From Atopobiaceae bacterium (lineage in GTDB: Bacteria > Actinomycetota > Coriobacteriia > Coriobacteriales > Atopobiaceae), in assembly GCA_017545665.1 (NCBI GenBank), contig JAFWKQ010000070.1, positions 1-38,718 of the forward strand: a stretch of DNA of 38,718 nucleotides, read 5' to 3'. Shown piece by piece: positions 25,160-33,876 of the stretch; the first letter of the stretch is position 1; each line of letters starts with the position of its first letter. The notes beneath the pieces are model-generated. The model was not told the DNA's origin. It worked only from the letters and a program-made list of their open reading frames with translations, and ran no database searches. The position numbers and the translations under genes are program-made.

Positions 25160-25984
25160 TCACGCAGGGTCATCCGCAAGGACGGCGACATTGATTGTGT
25201 TTCCGTAAAGAGGTGTGTCGGGAAAGATGACCCTTTTGGCTCGTTCGGGGGTCTCGCCTATTCCGCCTGAGAGCATGTCGACCTTTCCAGATTCCGCATC
25301 ATTCAACATTTCGTCAATACTCTCCGGACGGAATTCAACGGCATAATTGTACTTATTCGCAAAACGCAGCGTCAGCTCGATATCGTGACCGACAAGCTTC
25401 CCGTCCTGGTAGTATGAATTCGGTACCAGCGCTCCGGATGTGCCCACAATCAGGGTACCCGCCGGATCTTTCGAAACGGGGATGTCTGGCATTTCCGTAC
25501 GCTTTTCCACCATCCATCGCTGATGCATCTCATCCAGCTCGCCGGACTCTTTCATTTCCTTGAGGAAAGCGTTCAACTGGGATTTTAGTTCCGGATACTT
25601 CGTGCGCGGAGAAATCGCCATGCCCGCCATCGCTTCCCCCACAGGCTCGTCTATCATGCGCAAGCGCCCCGGGGTTTCTTCCATGGCAGAGAGTATATTG
25701 TCTTTTGCATGGACGAAAGCGTTAATCTGCCCACTTTCAAGGGCGGCAATCATTTCATCGAGGGTGTTGAACTGCTTCTCCTGTGCCCTTGGGAATACCT
25801 TTGCTATAAATGGCTCGTGTACGCTGCCGGTTAGTCCTCCGATCGTGACCGAAGGATCGTTAAGATCATCAAGGGTAGCTAGTTTCTTGGCTCTTGGTTC
25901 TTTGCTGCAGCCATTCAGTATGACTGCGACAATAAGAACGATGCATATTGCGATTTTTCTTCGTCTGTCTGCTATATGCCTCAT
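25160..25984 (-). CDS. Orphan polar-amino-acid binding lipoprotein, lobe-swapped
   Basis: Membrane-anchored extracytoplasmic binding protein. ATG 25984 (GGAAGGG upstream) is preferred; a GTG at 26011 is also possible. The signal peptide ends in a lipobox (ILNGC). The lobe-2-like part comes first (LATLDDLNDPSVTIGGLTGS, TLDEMIAALESGQINAFVHA, KEMKESGELDEMHQRWM), then the lobe-1-like part (GTLIVGTSGALVPNSYYQDG, LVGHDIELTLRFANKY, SGGIGETPERAKRVIF), the same reversed order as in the two transporter fusions. 274 aa. No permease or ATPase is adjacent, so it may work with one of the other transporters or as a sensor. Confidence 0.8.
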   Translation of the reverse strand: MRHIADRRRKIAICIVLIVAVILNGCSKEPRAKKLATLDDLNDPSVTIGGLTGSVHEPFIAKVFPRAQEKQFNTLDEMIAALESGQINAFVHAKDNILSAMEETPGRLRMIDEPVGEAMAGMAISPRTKYPELKSQLNAFLKEMKESGELDEMHQRWMVEKRTEMPDIPVSKDPAGTLIVGTSGALVPNSYYQDGKLVGHDIELTLRFANKYNYAVEFRPESIDEMLNDAESGKVDMLSGGIGETPERAKRVIFPDTPLYGNTINVAVLADDPA

Positions 25985-26217
25985 TTTTTCAGAACCCTTC
26001 CGCACGCTCACGTCCCTATGCTTTTATGATTCAATAATCCACCATTTGCCTTACGTTGTCTACGATGAGGAGCATAGAGCTACACGCCATCGAGATAAGC
26101 GACCGCATTCCCTAGAAATACCTCGCCCTTTCCGTGCGGCGGGGTGACGTGGATTACGCTAACGACACAGGTGCGGCGGTCCCCATCCTCCACTCCATCA
26201 CTGGCCCCATCAACACC

Positions 26218-26538
26218 CTACACGAGTCCCTGGTAGCTCTGGCTACCATGAAACAGGTTGGTGACGTACACCACCCCATTGCCTACGCTCGTCTCTTCCA
26301 CCCTGAACAGCAGGACATAGTTTCCCACGAGCGCCTTCCTATAGCCACGCGCTGCAAGACGCCTGTCAACCGGGAGAGGGTACGAAAGGGGGAAGGACTC
26401 GAGGTGCTCAACAACACCGTCGAGCCCGTCGATGAAGTTGGCAGCAGCGCCGGGACTTGCAAGCTCGTCGGCAAGGTATCCGGCGACTTCGTCCACGCGC
26501 AGGACTACCTGCGGGTCAAGGACCACCTTATAGGCCAT
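26218..26538 (-). CDS. RelE/ParE-family toxin
   Basis: 106 aa from ATG 26538, which overlaps the antitoxin stop by 11 bp. KVVLDPQVVLRVDEVAGYLA, SPGAAANFIDGLDGVVEHLE, ARGYRKALVGNYVLLFRVEE and VVYVTNLFHGSQSY follow the RelE/ParE fold (helical hairpin, then strands with a conserved YRK...YVLLFRV). Such toxins act as ribosome-dependent mRNases or gyrase inhibitors; which applies cannot be told here. Second gene of a two-gene module with the Phd-type antitoxin. Confidence 0.85.
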   Translation of the reverse strand: MAYKVVLDPQVVLRVDEVAGYLADELASPGAAANFIDGLDGVVEHLESFPLSYPLPVDRRLAARGYRKALVGNYVLLFRVEETSVGNGVVYVTNLFHGSQSYQGLV

Positions 26539-26797
26539 GACGAGCCCGAATCTCCGCAAGCGCATCTCGACCCGCAACGCCTTGGCCCGATGCGAGCCTC
26601 CCCTCGGCGGCGTCAACGGACTCGTAGAGGGCCTGTCTGCGAAGGGCCATCTCGTACTCATGGTAGCGCTCGGGTGTCAGCGCGACGAACTCGTCGTACC
26701 CGTTGCGCGTGACGATTACGGCGCCGTCGCTTTCGCGGACGGTCTTACAAAAACGTGCGGTGTCCTTCAGGTCTCTTACGGGTACGGCGATCGGCAT
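26528..26797 (-). CDS. Phd/YefM-family antitoxin
   Basis: 89 aa from ATG 26797 with GAGGAGG upstream. MPIAVPVRDLKDTARFCKTV and ESDGAVIVTRNGYDEFVALT are the Phd/YefM DNA-binding N-terminus; the C-terminal helix would wrap the toxin. It probably represses its own promoter; a TACAAT -10 box lies on the minus strand near 26835. The frame is open upstream in register with the tail of the HNH remnant, but the Shine-Dalgarno marks 26797 as the start. Confidence 0.85.
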   Translation of the reverse strand: MPIAVPVRDLKDTARFCKTVRESDGAVIVTRNGYDEFVALTPERYHEYEMALRRQALYESVDAAEGRLASGQGVAGRDALAEIRARHGL

Positions 26798-26829
26798 GGT
26801 TCCTCCTCGTGTATATGTGGCCATATTGT

Positions 26830-27250
26830 ACCACGGTTTCGCAGACGAGATGCCGTGCCTTCCTGTGGAGAAGGGGACGTGGAGCCAGTCGCGGTACTGC
26901 CGCGCAGGGCGCGGGCTCCTCCGGTCGGAAACCACGGCAAGGCGCCTCCCGTGGTAGTGGTAGTAGTCCCTACCGTTCCCGAAGTCCTCGTGGAGCAAGC
27001 CGAACACTACCACGCCCGACTCGCCCCCCGGCCGTATTCGACGGTGAGGTATCCCACGTCGAAGAGCGCGTGCATGTCCGACCGCATGAGGATGCCGTTG
27101 TCCATGGTGTTTGGCCCCTCCTCCGAGAAGGACCGGATGTGCGCCGCCTGCAGCACGGGCACGCTGCGCTCATCGGTAACAGCGCCCATATGTTGGTAAA
27201 CATCTGCGAAAAGTGAGCGGAATGCACCCGTCCTAGTCAATGGTTGGCAA
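26830..27250 (-). pseudogene. HNH endonuclease remnant, frameshifted at a G6 run
   Basis: On the minus strand GAFRSLFADVYQHMGAVTDE, RSVPVLQAAHIRSFSEEGPN and DNGILMRSDMHALFDVGYLT are a standard HNH restriction-type domain (AAH, N and H all present). After TVEYGRG the frame breaks at a run of six G near 27025 and resumes in another frame as VVFGLLHEDFGNGRDYYHYH, the expected continuation. The N-terminal ~150 residues of such proteins are missing. The second frame then runs in register into the Phd antitoxin gene. Confidence 0.7.
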
Positions 27251-27354
27251 AGAAGGTCACGATTCTGGCCGTGCGACGGAAACAGCATCACCGACGGACA
27301 AGATTTCTCGTAGAGGCGATAAGCACTTTTAATTTAAATAATTTATCCCTCGCC

Positions 27355-28875
27355 CTACAGATTCTCTACGAAGAAGCGCCTGAAGTAGTCCCTCAGTTCC
27401 AAGTCACACACGTAAATATGAGTGCTTTCAATGCCACGCGTGAGCAGGACATAATAGATGTTTCGCAGATAACCCAGAAGCTCTTCTTCCGTTGTCCCGT
27501 TCTTCCCGTTGGTATCATGGTAGCTTCCACGGTCGACCCTCGGCCTGTCGAGCACCGCATCATACTTCATGTCTGGCCCAATGATGATGATAAAGGCATT
27601 GCTCAAGTCATATCCCTGGATAGTGTGGATGCAGCCAACTTCACGAGCGACGCTTGGATCGTCGAGCCCCCGATCAACCCAACCCTCTTGCACGCAGTTC
27701 CACTTGAGTCGCACACCCTCAATCTCCATGTCATAAACCTCAGGTGGTGCGCCAGTCTTACCCTTAGTCGCCCAAGGCCATGCAAATCCCGCCACCATAC
27801 GTGTTAGATCGTTGCTCGCAAGCGTCTCCTCGAAGCACTCCTGGAAGTCAAGAAAGTCCTCATGCAACTCAAAGTCGTAGTCCACGAACCAGGTAGCCTC
27901 TGGATTTCGACCCCATATGATGTCGCGCACGTACTCGAGATATTCGGAACCACCACCACATCGCATCTGCTCGGTGAGTGAGATAGGCCGTTTTGCAGCG
28001 GAGCCAACCGATGCAAGGAACTGCTCGTGACTCGGAGATGAGGGCTTCACAGCCTGCAATGGGTCATAGAAGAAGACCGGAATCTTAGTCTGGTCCATAA
28101 TCCAATCGGCCTCGGAACAGGCTTGGTAATCGAGCCCAAGCGCAACGCTTGTCTTCTTGAACGAGCCCCTGTTCACAATGTTGCGGTATTGCTTGAGCCG
28201 GTGAGACTCGCCAACCAGCAGCACGTCGAAGCACTTCTTCTTTCCTGGCACATGGCCATACGCTGGCTTAGCAACATCGCCAGGACCAATCACATCGCGA
28301 GCGCTCAAACCGCCCACCGTGCGGAGTACGCGACGAAGCGTCTTGCGCAAAGATGGCATGGGTTCCACTAAGCGGATGTTTGCATCCTTGAACTCGGGCA
28401 TATCCTTGAGCATCTTCAGAAGGTAGACGGCGAGCACCGTCTTGCCTGTGCCAGGCATGCCTTCCACCACTACGGGATTGGGATTGCTGGCGCGTCTGCG
28501 TATGGCTTCTATTATGCGGTCAAGCGCCTCGACCTGCCCGGAGTTCAGAGACTTATAGGGCGAGTATTTGAAGAGCTCAGACTCCTCGATCTCGCGAATG
28601 GTCTTGTCGGCAATGGTCCGACCATCTGGCAATTTGTGACCACGCAGGTCCTCCCACAGGTCCTCAAACATGCGAGCATATTCAGCCTTGGAGAAGTAGT
28701 TTCCATCCTGCATGCCGTCATTTTTGTTGGTGAGGCGGTAAACGCCGTCAGCACTCATCAGTTGGATGAGTCGGTGTTCGTAGTCAGTTATCACCGACAT
28801 GTTGAACTCGTCGCAGTAGATGAGGCTTGCCTCGCGAAAGGCAACCTTCTCCTTGTTGGCACTGTGCTGCTCCAT
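27355..28875 (-). pseudogene. DUF2075 helicase-like protein, truncated GIY-YIG N-terminus
   Basis: Superfamily-1-like ATPase with DUF2075. Walker A is GMPGTGKTVLAVY; Walker B reads FDVLLVGESHRL, where family members normally have V-D-E-A-H, so the Asp is Gly. Later motifs are SLTEQMRCGG, IHTIQGYDLSNAFIIIIG and NIYYVLLTRG. Family members start with a GIY-YIG nuclease domain; here only its end is left (LGQTKSALHRMEQHSANKEK), behind an in-frame TAG about 15 codons upstream. The frame is open from TTG 28917, and the first ATG is 28875 without a good ribosome site. Probably inactive, but the helicase part is full length (about 500 aa). Confidence 0.7.
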
Positions 28876-29142
28876 GCGATGCAACGCACTCTTAGTCTGG
28901 CCGAGAAAGTATAACAAGCAAACCGAGATTACCTCAGGACCCTATTCAAGATTCGGGGTAATTAGAAGACGTGCCTCTTTACCGGCCGCACGCCACCAAC
29001 CAAAGTAGACGGCTGCAGTCCACGAATCTAAAAGCGGAGACATCTGCACGCGTCGCGAAGACGGCCAAGGCGCAGAGGCCATGCGTGGGCTCGTCGCGTG
29101 ACACACGCCGTGCGGATTCGGCCTGGTGCCGTCGCGTTTACG

Positions 29143-29166
29143 CAAAGCTGACAAGTGACCTGTTCT
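29143..29166. repeat. Partial GGGACAGG-family sequence (reverse orientation)
   Basis: AAAGCTGACAAGTGACCTGT matches the reverse complement of the 22858 hairpin; the second arm is lost. Confidence 0.6.
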
Positions 29167-29210
29167 GGTCGGCAAAGAACCATGCGCGTCTGGCATAAAG
29201 AGGGCAGATA

Positions 29211-29290
29211 GCGCCATTGGCTCTTGCGGCATATGCTGGGAGGAGTGTCCCCCAACCTCTGTTGCCGACGCTCAGCAGGGCTTGCCACAC
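29211..29290. repeat. Second copy of the 24616 repeat
   Basis: GCGCCATTGGCTCTTGCGGC, then CTGGGAGGAGTGTCCCCCAA and CTCTGTTGCCGACGC match 24616-24695 with scattered changes that weaken the hairpin. The whole 28918-29690 gap is made of such repeat material (partial hairpin 29143, this repeat, MITE-like copy C) and has no gene I can support. Confidence 0.7.
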
Positions 29291-29318
29291 GCCCGTCTCC
29301 GCCCTTACGCAAAACGAA

Positions 29319-29487
29319 CCCCGTTTCACTTTCGAAACGGCCTTAGTGTTTGTTTTTCTTGGGTCCGAATTTTCGGGCTCGTATTTTCGACCTTTTTACC
29401 TGCGGGTTTATTGGGTGCCATACCGCCCGCACGGGGAAAGCTGCCTAAGATCTCAAACACCAGCGCGAGTTTGGAAGTGAAAGGGGG
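29319..29487. mobile_element. MITE-like inverted-repeat element, copy C (reversed)
   Basis: Arms CCCCGTTTCACTT... at 29319 and ...GGAAGTGAAAGGGG at 29487 pair imperfectly. The core TTACCTGCGGGTTTATTGGG followed by TGCCATACCGCCCGC is the reverse complement of the core of copies A and B, so this copy is inserted in the other direction. Confidence 0.6.
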
Positions 29488-29690
29488 TCCTTTTTGCGTG
29501 CCTTGCCAGTTGCGGCCAGGCACGACCCGCCGACCGCCAGGCGCGCGACCCCGCACGCTCAGCCAGCCAGGAACTCCCGGCTTTTTTTATGAGCGACCTC
29601 AGTTCATTGCCTTCCACAACCCCCACGCGCCCGCTCAGTCTCAAAACGTCATAGAATGATGGCGAGGAAACGTCGTGTGGGGAGGGCAAC

Positions 29691-30026
29691 GTGGGAGAGG
29701 AGATACGCGCCTACATCGGCTGGTACGACGAGGCGGCCCAGGCAGACCTCACGAGGGTCTACCAGACGATGCGTGCCGCGCTGCCCGAGGAGCCGGAGCG
29801 AATCGGCTGGGGCATGCCCACCTTCGGCAAGAACGTTATCCACTTCGCCGGCGCCAAGAAGCACGTGGGCATCTACCCCGGGCCCGAGGCCGTCAAGCAC
29901 TTCGCGCCCGTGCTCGACAGCATGAGATACGCCCACACCAAGGGCGCCATCCGGCTCCCCTACGGCCGCGTCGACCTCGGGCTCGTCTCCAAGATCGCCC
30001 TGTGGTGCAGGGACCACAGCAAGTGA
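29691..30026 (+). CDS. DUF1801 (YdhG-like) protein, copy 2
   Basis: 111 aa from GTG 29691 (GGGGAGGG site). It is nearly co-linear with the 17521 gene: EEIRAYIGWYDEAAQADLTR, ALPEEPERIGWGMPTFGKNV and AIRLPYGRVDLGLVSKIALW. The conserved stretches differ mainly by synonymous or mild changes, which suggests both copies are under selection. Upstream TAGAATGATG and downstream non-coding sequence are shared with copy 1. Function unknown. Confidence 0.85.
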   Translation: MGEEIRAYIGWYDEAAQADLTRVYQTMRAALPEEPERIGWGMPTFGKNVIHFAGAKKHVGIYPGPEAVKHFAPVLDSMRYAHTKGAIRLPYGRVDLGLVSKIALWCRDHSK

Positions 30027-30080
30027 CAGAAGCGCTCCATCGCGTTTTCAGCCAATTCGTCACACCGGGAAACGCGACGG

Positions 30081-30289
30081 GCGGCCTTCCCCAGTCTGAG
30101 CTTATTTGGGGCCCCTCACTTCCAAACTCCGCCTCGAGTTTGAAAGTGTGGGCCCGGGATGCGCAAAGTCCGTAGCAGCTCGGCACAGCCCCCGCCCTAT
30201 GCCCGGACCAGGATCGCGTGACAAGGTGACGGGCAACCAGCCGCATCGTGCTCGATTAGCATGCCAAGGTACCTGCCCCTTGACACGTC
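30081..30289. repeat. Solo copy D of the repeat downstream of DUF1801
   Basis: Matches 17911-18245 on both flanks (GGCGGCCTTCCCCAGT on the left; GCTCGGCACAGCC and GATTAGCATG on the right), but the two arms of the inverted repeat (CACTTCCAAACTC at 30117 and GAGTTTGAAAGTG at 30136) are only 6 bases apart. The ~100-bp core of copy B has been lost, or was never inserted. Confidence 0.75.
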
Positions 30290-30432
30290 AGAGAGTGAAA
30301 CGGGTACCTCTTTGCGTATTCTGGCTTATGCCGCGGACTCGCCCCAAAATGGCTGACAGCCGACCTGCCCCATTGTCAATTGATTTGCGGCAAGCGTAAT
30401 ATGGTTGGGAAACGATTGCCAAGGAGGATGAC

Positions 30433-30642
30433 ATGCGAATAAGGTGGGAGGACGGATTCCAGATTGACTGCGACACCAGTGAGGGCCAGATAATCATATC
30501 CGCCAACCGGGAAGGCCTGGTCTCCTTGGCGAACATCCTCGCGGATCTTGCCGACCAGGCGCCTGGCTCCCACGTCCACCTCGACGAGCACAACTCCCTC
30601 GAGGACGGGTCGTGCGAGCTCATCGTCCAGAAGATCAACTGA
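30433..30642 (+). CDS. Small Imm32-like protein
   Basis: 69 aa from ATG 30433 with AAGGAGG upstream. IIISANREGLVSLANILADL, GSHVHLDEHNSLEDGS and ELIVQKI resemble small proteins grouped as immunity protein 32 (GL..LA..L...HxHLD). No matching toxin is present, and such proteins often occur alone. Cytosolic. The family assignment is tentative. Confidence 0.55.
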   Translation: MRIRWEDGFQIDCDTSEGQIIISANREGLVSLANILADLADQAPGSHVHLDEHNSLEDGSCELIVQKIN

Positions 30643-30681
30643 TTGCCAACCGGCGCACGGTTTGCCCCAATGCGTGTTACT

Positions 30682-30849
30682 GACTTCGCCGGAATGAATA
30701 AGCCGGAGAGGGCTGCGCGCCGCGCCAGCTGGTTCGCGAGGTCGCTCGACACCATGGCCGGATGCGACGTCGCGTGCGTCTACCCCGACAACGCCCTCGT
30801 CGTGCCGTCTGCCGTCTGCGGACCCAAGGAGAACAAGCACGTCCTCCCC
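30682..30849 (+). pseudogene. Middle fragment of a 16616-family paralogue
   Basis: DFAGMNKPERAARRASWFAR, SLDTMAGCDVACVYPDNALV and PSAVCGPKENKHVLP align with residues about 99-150 of the 16616-17338 protein. The DPDNG motif has become YPDNA. There is no N- or C-terminus around it. It lies next to the second DUF1801 copy, as the intact gene lies next to the first. Confidence 0.8.
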
Positions 30850-30946
30850 GTCCACGCCATCCCCCACCCGCGCAGGCGGATTGGCCAGGGCTGCTGTTCC
30901 CGTAGCGTGGATAATGGGACGCACCACCAACGAGAGAGGTATCGCA

Positions 30947-31297
30947 ATGAGGCTTTCCCACGTGACCACCCAGACGTCCAGCTTCGCCGAGGAGATCGAC
31001 TTCTACGCAACGTATGCCGGGCTCGCCATCCAGCGGGACATGAGGCCCATGGGCGCAAACATCGTGTTTCTGGCCAACGCGGAGGGAGACACCCAGATCG
31101 AGGTCATAGACAACCCCGACGCCGCCGACTCCGGCAACGCCAACCTGTCCGTAGGGTTTGTCTCCGAGGACCTCGACGCGCTGCACGCCACCCTCACCGC
31201 AGACGGGTTCCATCCGACGGACTATGTCTCCCCCATGCCGCAGGTCCGCTTCTTCTTCGTGAAGGACCCCGCCGGAGTCAACGTCCAGTTCATGTGA
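30947..31297 (+). CDS. VOC (glyoxalase-like) family protein
   Basis: 116 aa from ATG 30947 (GAGAGG upstream; the frame is open from 30881). MRLSHVTTQTSSFAEEIDFY, NIVFLANAEGDTQIEVIDNP and VRFFFVKDPAGVNVQFM give a complete single VOC domain. The first His and the central Glu (QIEV) could be metal ligands; the terminal Glu position is Gln. The substrate is unknown. A strong hairpin follows. Confidence 0.8.
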   Translation: MRLSHVTTQTSSFAEEIDFYATYAGLAIQRDMRPMGANIVFLANAEGDTQIEVIDNPDAADSGNANLSVGFVSEDLDALHATLTADGFHPTDYVSPMPQVRFFFVKDPAGVNVQFM

Positions 31298-31321
31298 TGC
31301 ACAGCTTTAAAGAGAGGACAC

Positions 31322-31358
31322 TGACCAATCAAGAGGGGTACTCCCCCTTGATTGGTCA
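31322..31358 (+). terminator. Hairpin terminator after the VOC gene
   Basis: Perfect 12-bp arms TGACCAATCAAG / CTTGATTGGTCA, with GGGG/CCCC pairing inside. No T-run. It has the general form of the GGGACAG hairpin family but a different arm sequence. Confidence 0.65.
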
Positions 31359-31398
31359 CGCAGCCGTTCGAAAGCAAGGAGTTCTCCCGCTCGCTCTC

Positions 31399-32079
31399 CT
31401 ATTCGCACCTCGATGGTATAAACAGCGTGTTCATCTCGAAGACTCCAAACGCGAAGCCGAGCCTCAGGAATAGCGGCATATTCTCATACGCCTCAAAGCT
31501 CGTGCGACCAAGAAAGTCATTAACGGTCAGCTCCTCCGTGTAGCCGTACGGGTTCGCAACTATTACCCGATCTTTTGCAAGGTCCATTCCCGTAACGAGC
31601 GATTAGTGCAGGGTCCATTCGTCACCGAGCTTGGCAGCCCATTCCAGGGGCACGGGAATGCCTGCCTTTAGGCTTTCGTGCAGGGCACTGAGCAGCTCCG
31701 AGTCTGTCAGGTATTTTCGCATGCTTGTTTTGTATGCCGGAAACTGCTTGTTCATCTCGTCGCAAAAGGAGCCTCCGGTCGAGGTGACCACACTCCCGTA
31801 CTCATCGAACAGGGCCTCTTCGGTTATGCTCCCACCATCCCACTTCGAGAACATCTCGATGACCGCGTAGCCGCATGAGACATCCTGAGAAATAACCTCG
31901 ACTCCATCGACCGCAACAGGCTCTCTGAACTCTGCGTCCTCCATCAAACGCGAACGGTTGTCGTGGAGAGAGTTGGTGCGAACTTGCAGCACGACAAGGG
32001 CAATCGCAACAACGCAAACAAGGATGCCCAGAACTGCGGCAAGGCCGATGCCCACTGTCTTTAGCACGCGATTCCTCAT
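31399..32079 (-). pseudogene. C39-like peptidase-fold membrane protein interrupted by in-frame TAA
   Basis: Read from ATG 32079: one membrane anchor (MRNRVLKTVGIGLAAVLGIL), then the papain-like core with ISQDVSCGYAVIEMFSKW (catalytic-Cys region), GIPVPLEWAAKLGDEWTLH, a TAA at 31603-31605, and in the same frame SLVTGMDLAKDRVIVANPYG and FGVFEMNTLF. In related C39-like proteins the catalytic His is followed by an aromatic residue and VTG; the stop stands exactly at that residue. Without the stop the protein would be 226 aa and complete. Confidence 0.75.
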
Positions 32080-32448
32080 ACGACACTGCCCCAATCTCCG
32101 CACGACCCCTCTTGCTCGGCATTGTAAGGCAAGCACTGGAATGTGGAACCGTCACCGAGGCAGACTATAAAGCGACCGCGCGAGACCACTGTGCCGCTTA
32201 GAGATATTCCCACCGCTCTTGTGTACACCGACGGCGGACCTGCTCACCGTCGACGAACGATACATGGAGAGACTTGGTTTTTTTGGATAGAGACTTGAAA
32301 GCGCTCGGAACATCAGGTAAACAGGCCAGTCGAAGGTATTGCGTTGTTCTTGGCCGCATATGCCATAAGGTTTTATATATGGTTTTGGCAAGACGTATGA
32401 AAATACTATCGCTAACGTGCACACCCCGCGAGCCCTATGACCCATGCA

Positions 32449-32541
32449 TGTTGCGATGGTTCACTCCCACAAGCGAGATATACCTCTGTGGGCACGCAAC
32501 GTTCGGCACCGCGTTCGCGCTGCTCCGCTTCTACGAGCCAA
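32449..32541 (+). pseudogene. PhzF-family fragment cut by a repeat
   Basis: LRWFTPTSEIYLCGHATFGT and AFALLRFYEP match the N-terminal region of PhzF-type isomerases (LRWFTP...E..LCGHAT). The similarity ends exactly where a GGGACAGG-family repeat begins (32541, AAAAAAGCTGACAAGTGACC). Only about 30 codons survive. Confidence 0.75.
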
Positions 32542-32572
32542 AAAAGCTGACAAGTGACCTGTCCCCTTGTCT
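32541..32572. repeat. GGGACAGG-family sequence, reverse orientation
   Basis: AAAGCTGACAAGTGACCTGT then CCCCTTGTC is the reverse complement of the 22858 hairpin apart from its last arm (CTGCC in place of AGCTTTT). It abuts the PhzF fragment. Confidence 0.75.
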
Positions 32573-32627
32573 GCCTTCGCCCGTCACAATATGATTACGA
32601 TGGAACCGTTGCCAGGAGGTGCCTTAC

Positions 32628-33152
32628 ATGAACGTAGAGCAAGCCAACGCAACCGACACGAATGAGCTCGTGGAGCTCAGAGTCGCGTATCTTACCGAGG
32701 ACAACGGCGCGCTCGACGAGGACATCGAGGCAGCCGTCAGGGATGGCCTTCCAGGCTATTACGGAAACCATCTCGGCCACGACCTCCACGCCTTTGTGAT
32801 CCGTAAGGGAGGACGAATCGTCTCCTGCGCCTTCCTGGTTGTGGTCGAGAAGCCCATGAGTCCCGCCTTCATAAACGGCAAGACGGGCATCGTGCTCAAC
32901 GTATACACTCGGCCCAATTGCAGGCGACAGGGATATGCCAAGCAGGTCATGGAGGCGCTGCTCGCCGATGCCTGCAAGCTGGGCTTATCTGTGGTGGAGC
33001 TCCAGGCTACCGACGACGGTTACCCGCTCTATCTGTCGGTTGGGTTCTCGAACGACGAATCGAAGTACCATCGCATGAAGTGGTACAACCATTTGGCAAC
33101 GCATTGCAAGCCAAACATGTCATCGCGCGAATCGAAGGAAACCCAGCAGTAG
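32628..33152 (+). CDS. GNAT-family N-acetyltransferase
   Basis: 174 aa from ATG 32628 with AGGAGG 8 bases upstream (GTG 32619 is less likely). The acetyl-CoA site is GIVLNVYTRPNCRRQGYAKQ (R/Q-x-x-G-Y/x form). VVELQATDDGYPLYLSVGFS is the usual C-terminal Y-x-x-x-GF element. It transfers an acetyl group to an unknown amine substrate in the cytosol. Stands alone. Confidence 0.88.
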   Translation: MNVEQANATDTNELVELRVAYLTEDNGALDEDIEAAVRDGLPGYYGNHLGHDLHAFVIRKGGRIVSCAFLVVVEKPMSPAFINGKTGIVLNVYTRPNCRRQGYAKQVMEALLADACKLGLSVVELQATDDGYPLYLSVGFSNDESKYHRMKWYNHLATHCKPNMSSRESKETQQ

Positions 33153-33318
33153 GGAGATGTGGACGCCCGATGGGCAACGAGTTCTCTGACACCAAGGTTT
33201 GGATAGCAGCTCTTTGTTAATACGTGGGCAACGCCCACTCTATGTTGCCACTCCACATGAGCATATATGTTATGCATCATATGTCGATTCAATAACGAAC
33301 ACAAGTGGAGGAGCAGCC

Positions 33319-33828
33319 ATGGATCTGAGAGGCCTCAACGTAAAGTACGCACTTGCAACCATCGGCTTCATGGCCTTGACCTGCGGCTCCATTGGATTTG
33401 CCTACAACTATCTTTCGCAAAGCGGCTTTGACGACGGGACCGTGGGGACGGTTATGTCAATCACAAGTCTCCTTGGGATCATATTGGGACCCGCTGCCGC
33501 CGACCTCGTGGACAGGTCGTAACGCCTCACCCAAAAGACATTCATTACTGCATCGATGGTGGTATGCGGCGCTTTTGCGGCCATCCTTCCCGCCACCGTA
33601 TATCTTTCGAATGAGCTGGTCAACGAGGCCGACCAGAACAAGGGACAGGCAGTGTTCGTTACCTCCGTTACCGTCGATGCCTTGCTGGCCAACTTTTTGG
33701 GCGGATGGATGTTTACGTTCCTTGACGTAAAGACCGTGCTCATCGTTGGCGTGGTGTCGTCTGTAATCGGAACGATTGTGATGCTTGCCGCGCTACGGGA
33801 TAATCTTTCGCCACAAAAAGCGGCATAG
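33319..33828 (+). pseudogene. MFS transporter remnant with in-frame TAA and internal deletion
   Basis: From ATG 33319 (GGAG upstream), two membrane segments (ALATIGFMALTCGSIGFAYN, VGTVMSITSLLGIILGPAAA) lead to the loop DLVDRS. A TAA at 33520-33522 follows, and the same frame continues RLTQKTFITASMVVCGAFAA. The rest (NKGQAVFVTSVTVDALLANF, GGWMFTFLDVKTVLIVGVVS) matches the last helices of a 12-helix transporter, so about 200 middle residues are missing as well. Not functional. Confidence 0.75.
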
Positions 33829-33835
33829 CTCCAAA

Positions 33836-33870
33836 AGCGTGCCAAAAGGGACAGTCCCCTTTGGCACGCT
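33836..33870. terminator. GGGACAG hairpin between convergent genes
   Basis: AGCGTGCCAAAAGGG pairs with CCCCTTTGGCACGCT (14 of 15) around acagt. It separates the MFS remnant from the convergent nucleotidyltransferase gene. Confidence 0.7.
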
Positions 33871-33876
33871 CAGCTT

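Noticed and set aside
26066..26215. Small plus-strand ORF MRSIELHAIEISDRIP continuing past a TAG
   Set aside because: It reads on in frame for about 40 codons, but there is no family, no Shine-Dalgarno and no neighbour to support it.
23119..33522. TAA reassigned as a sense codon
   Set aside because: TAA ends several clearly intact genes here (CmpB-type gene at 5979, carboxylesterase at 20823), and the interrupted genes lie among other gene debris.
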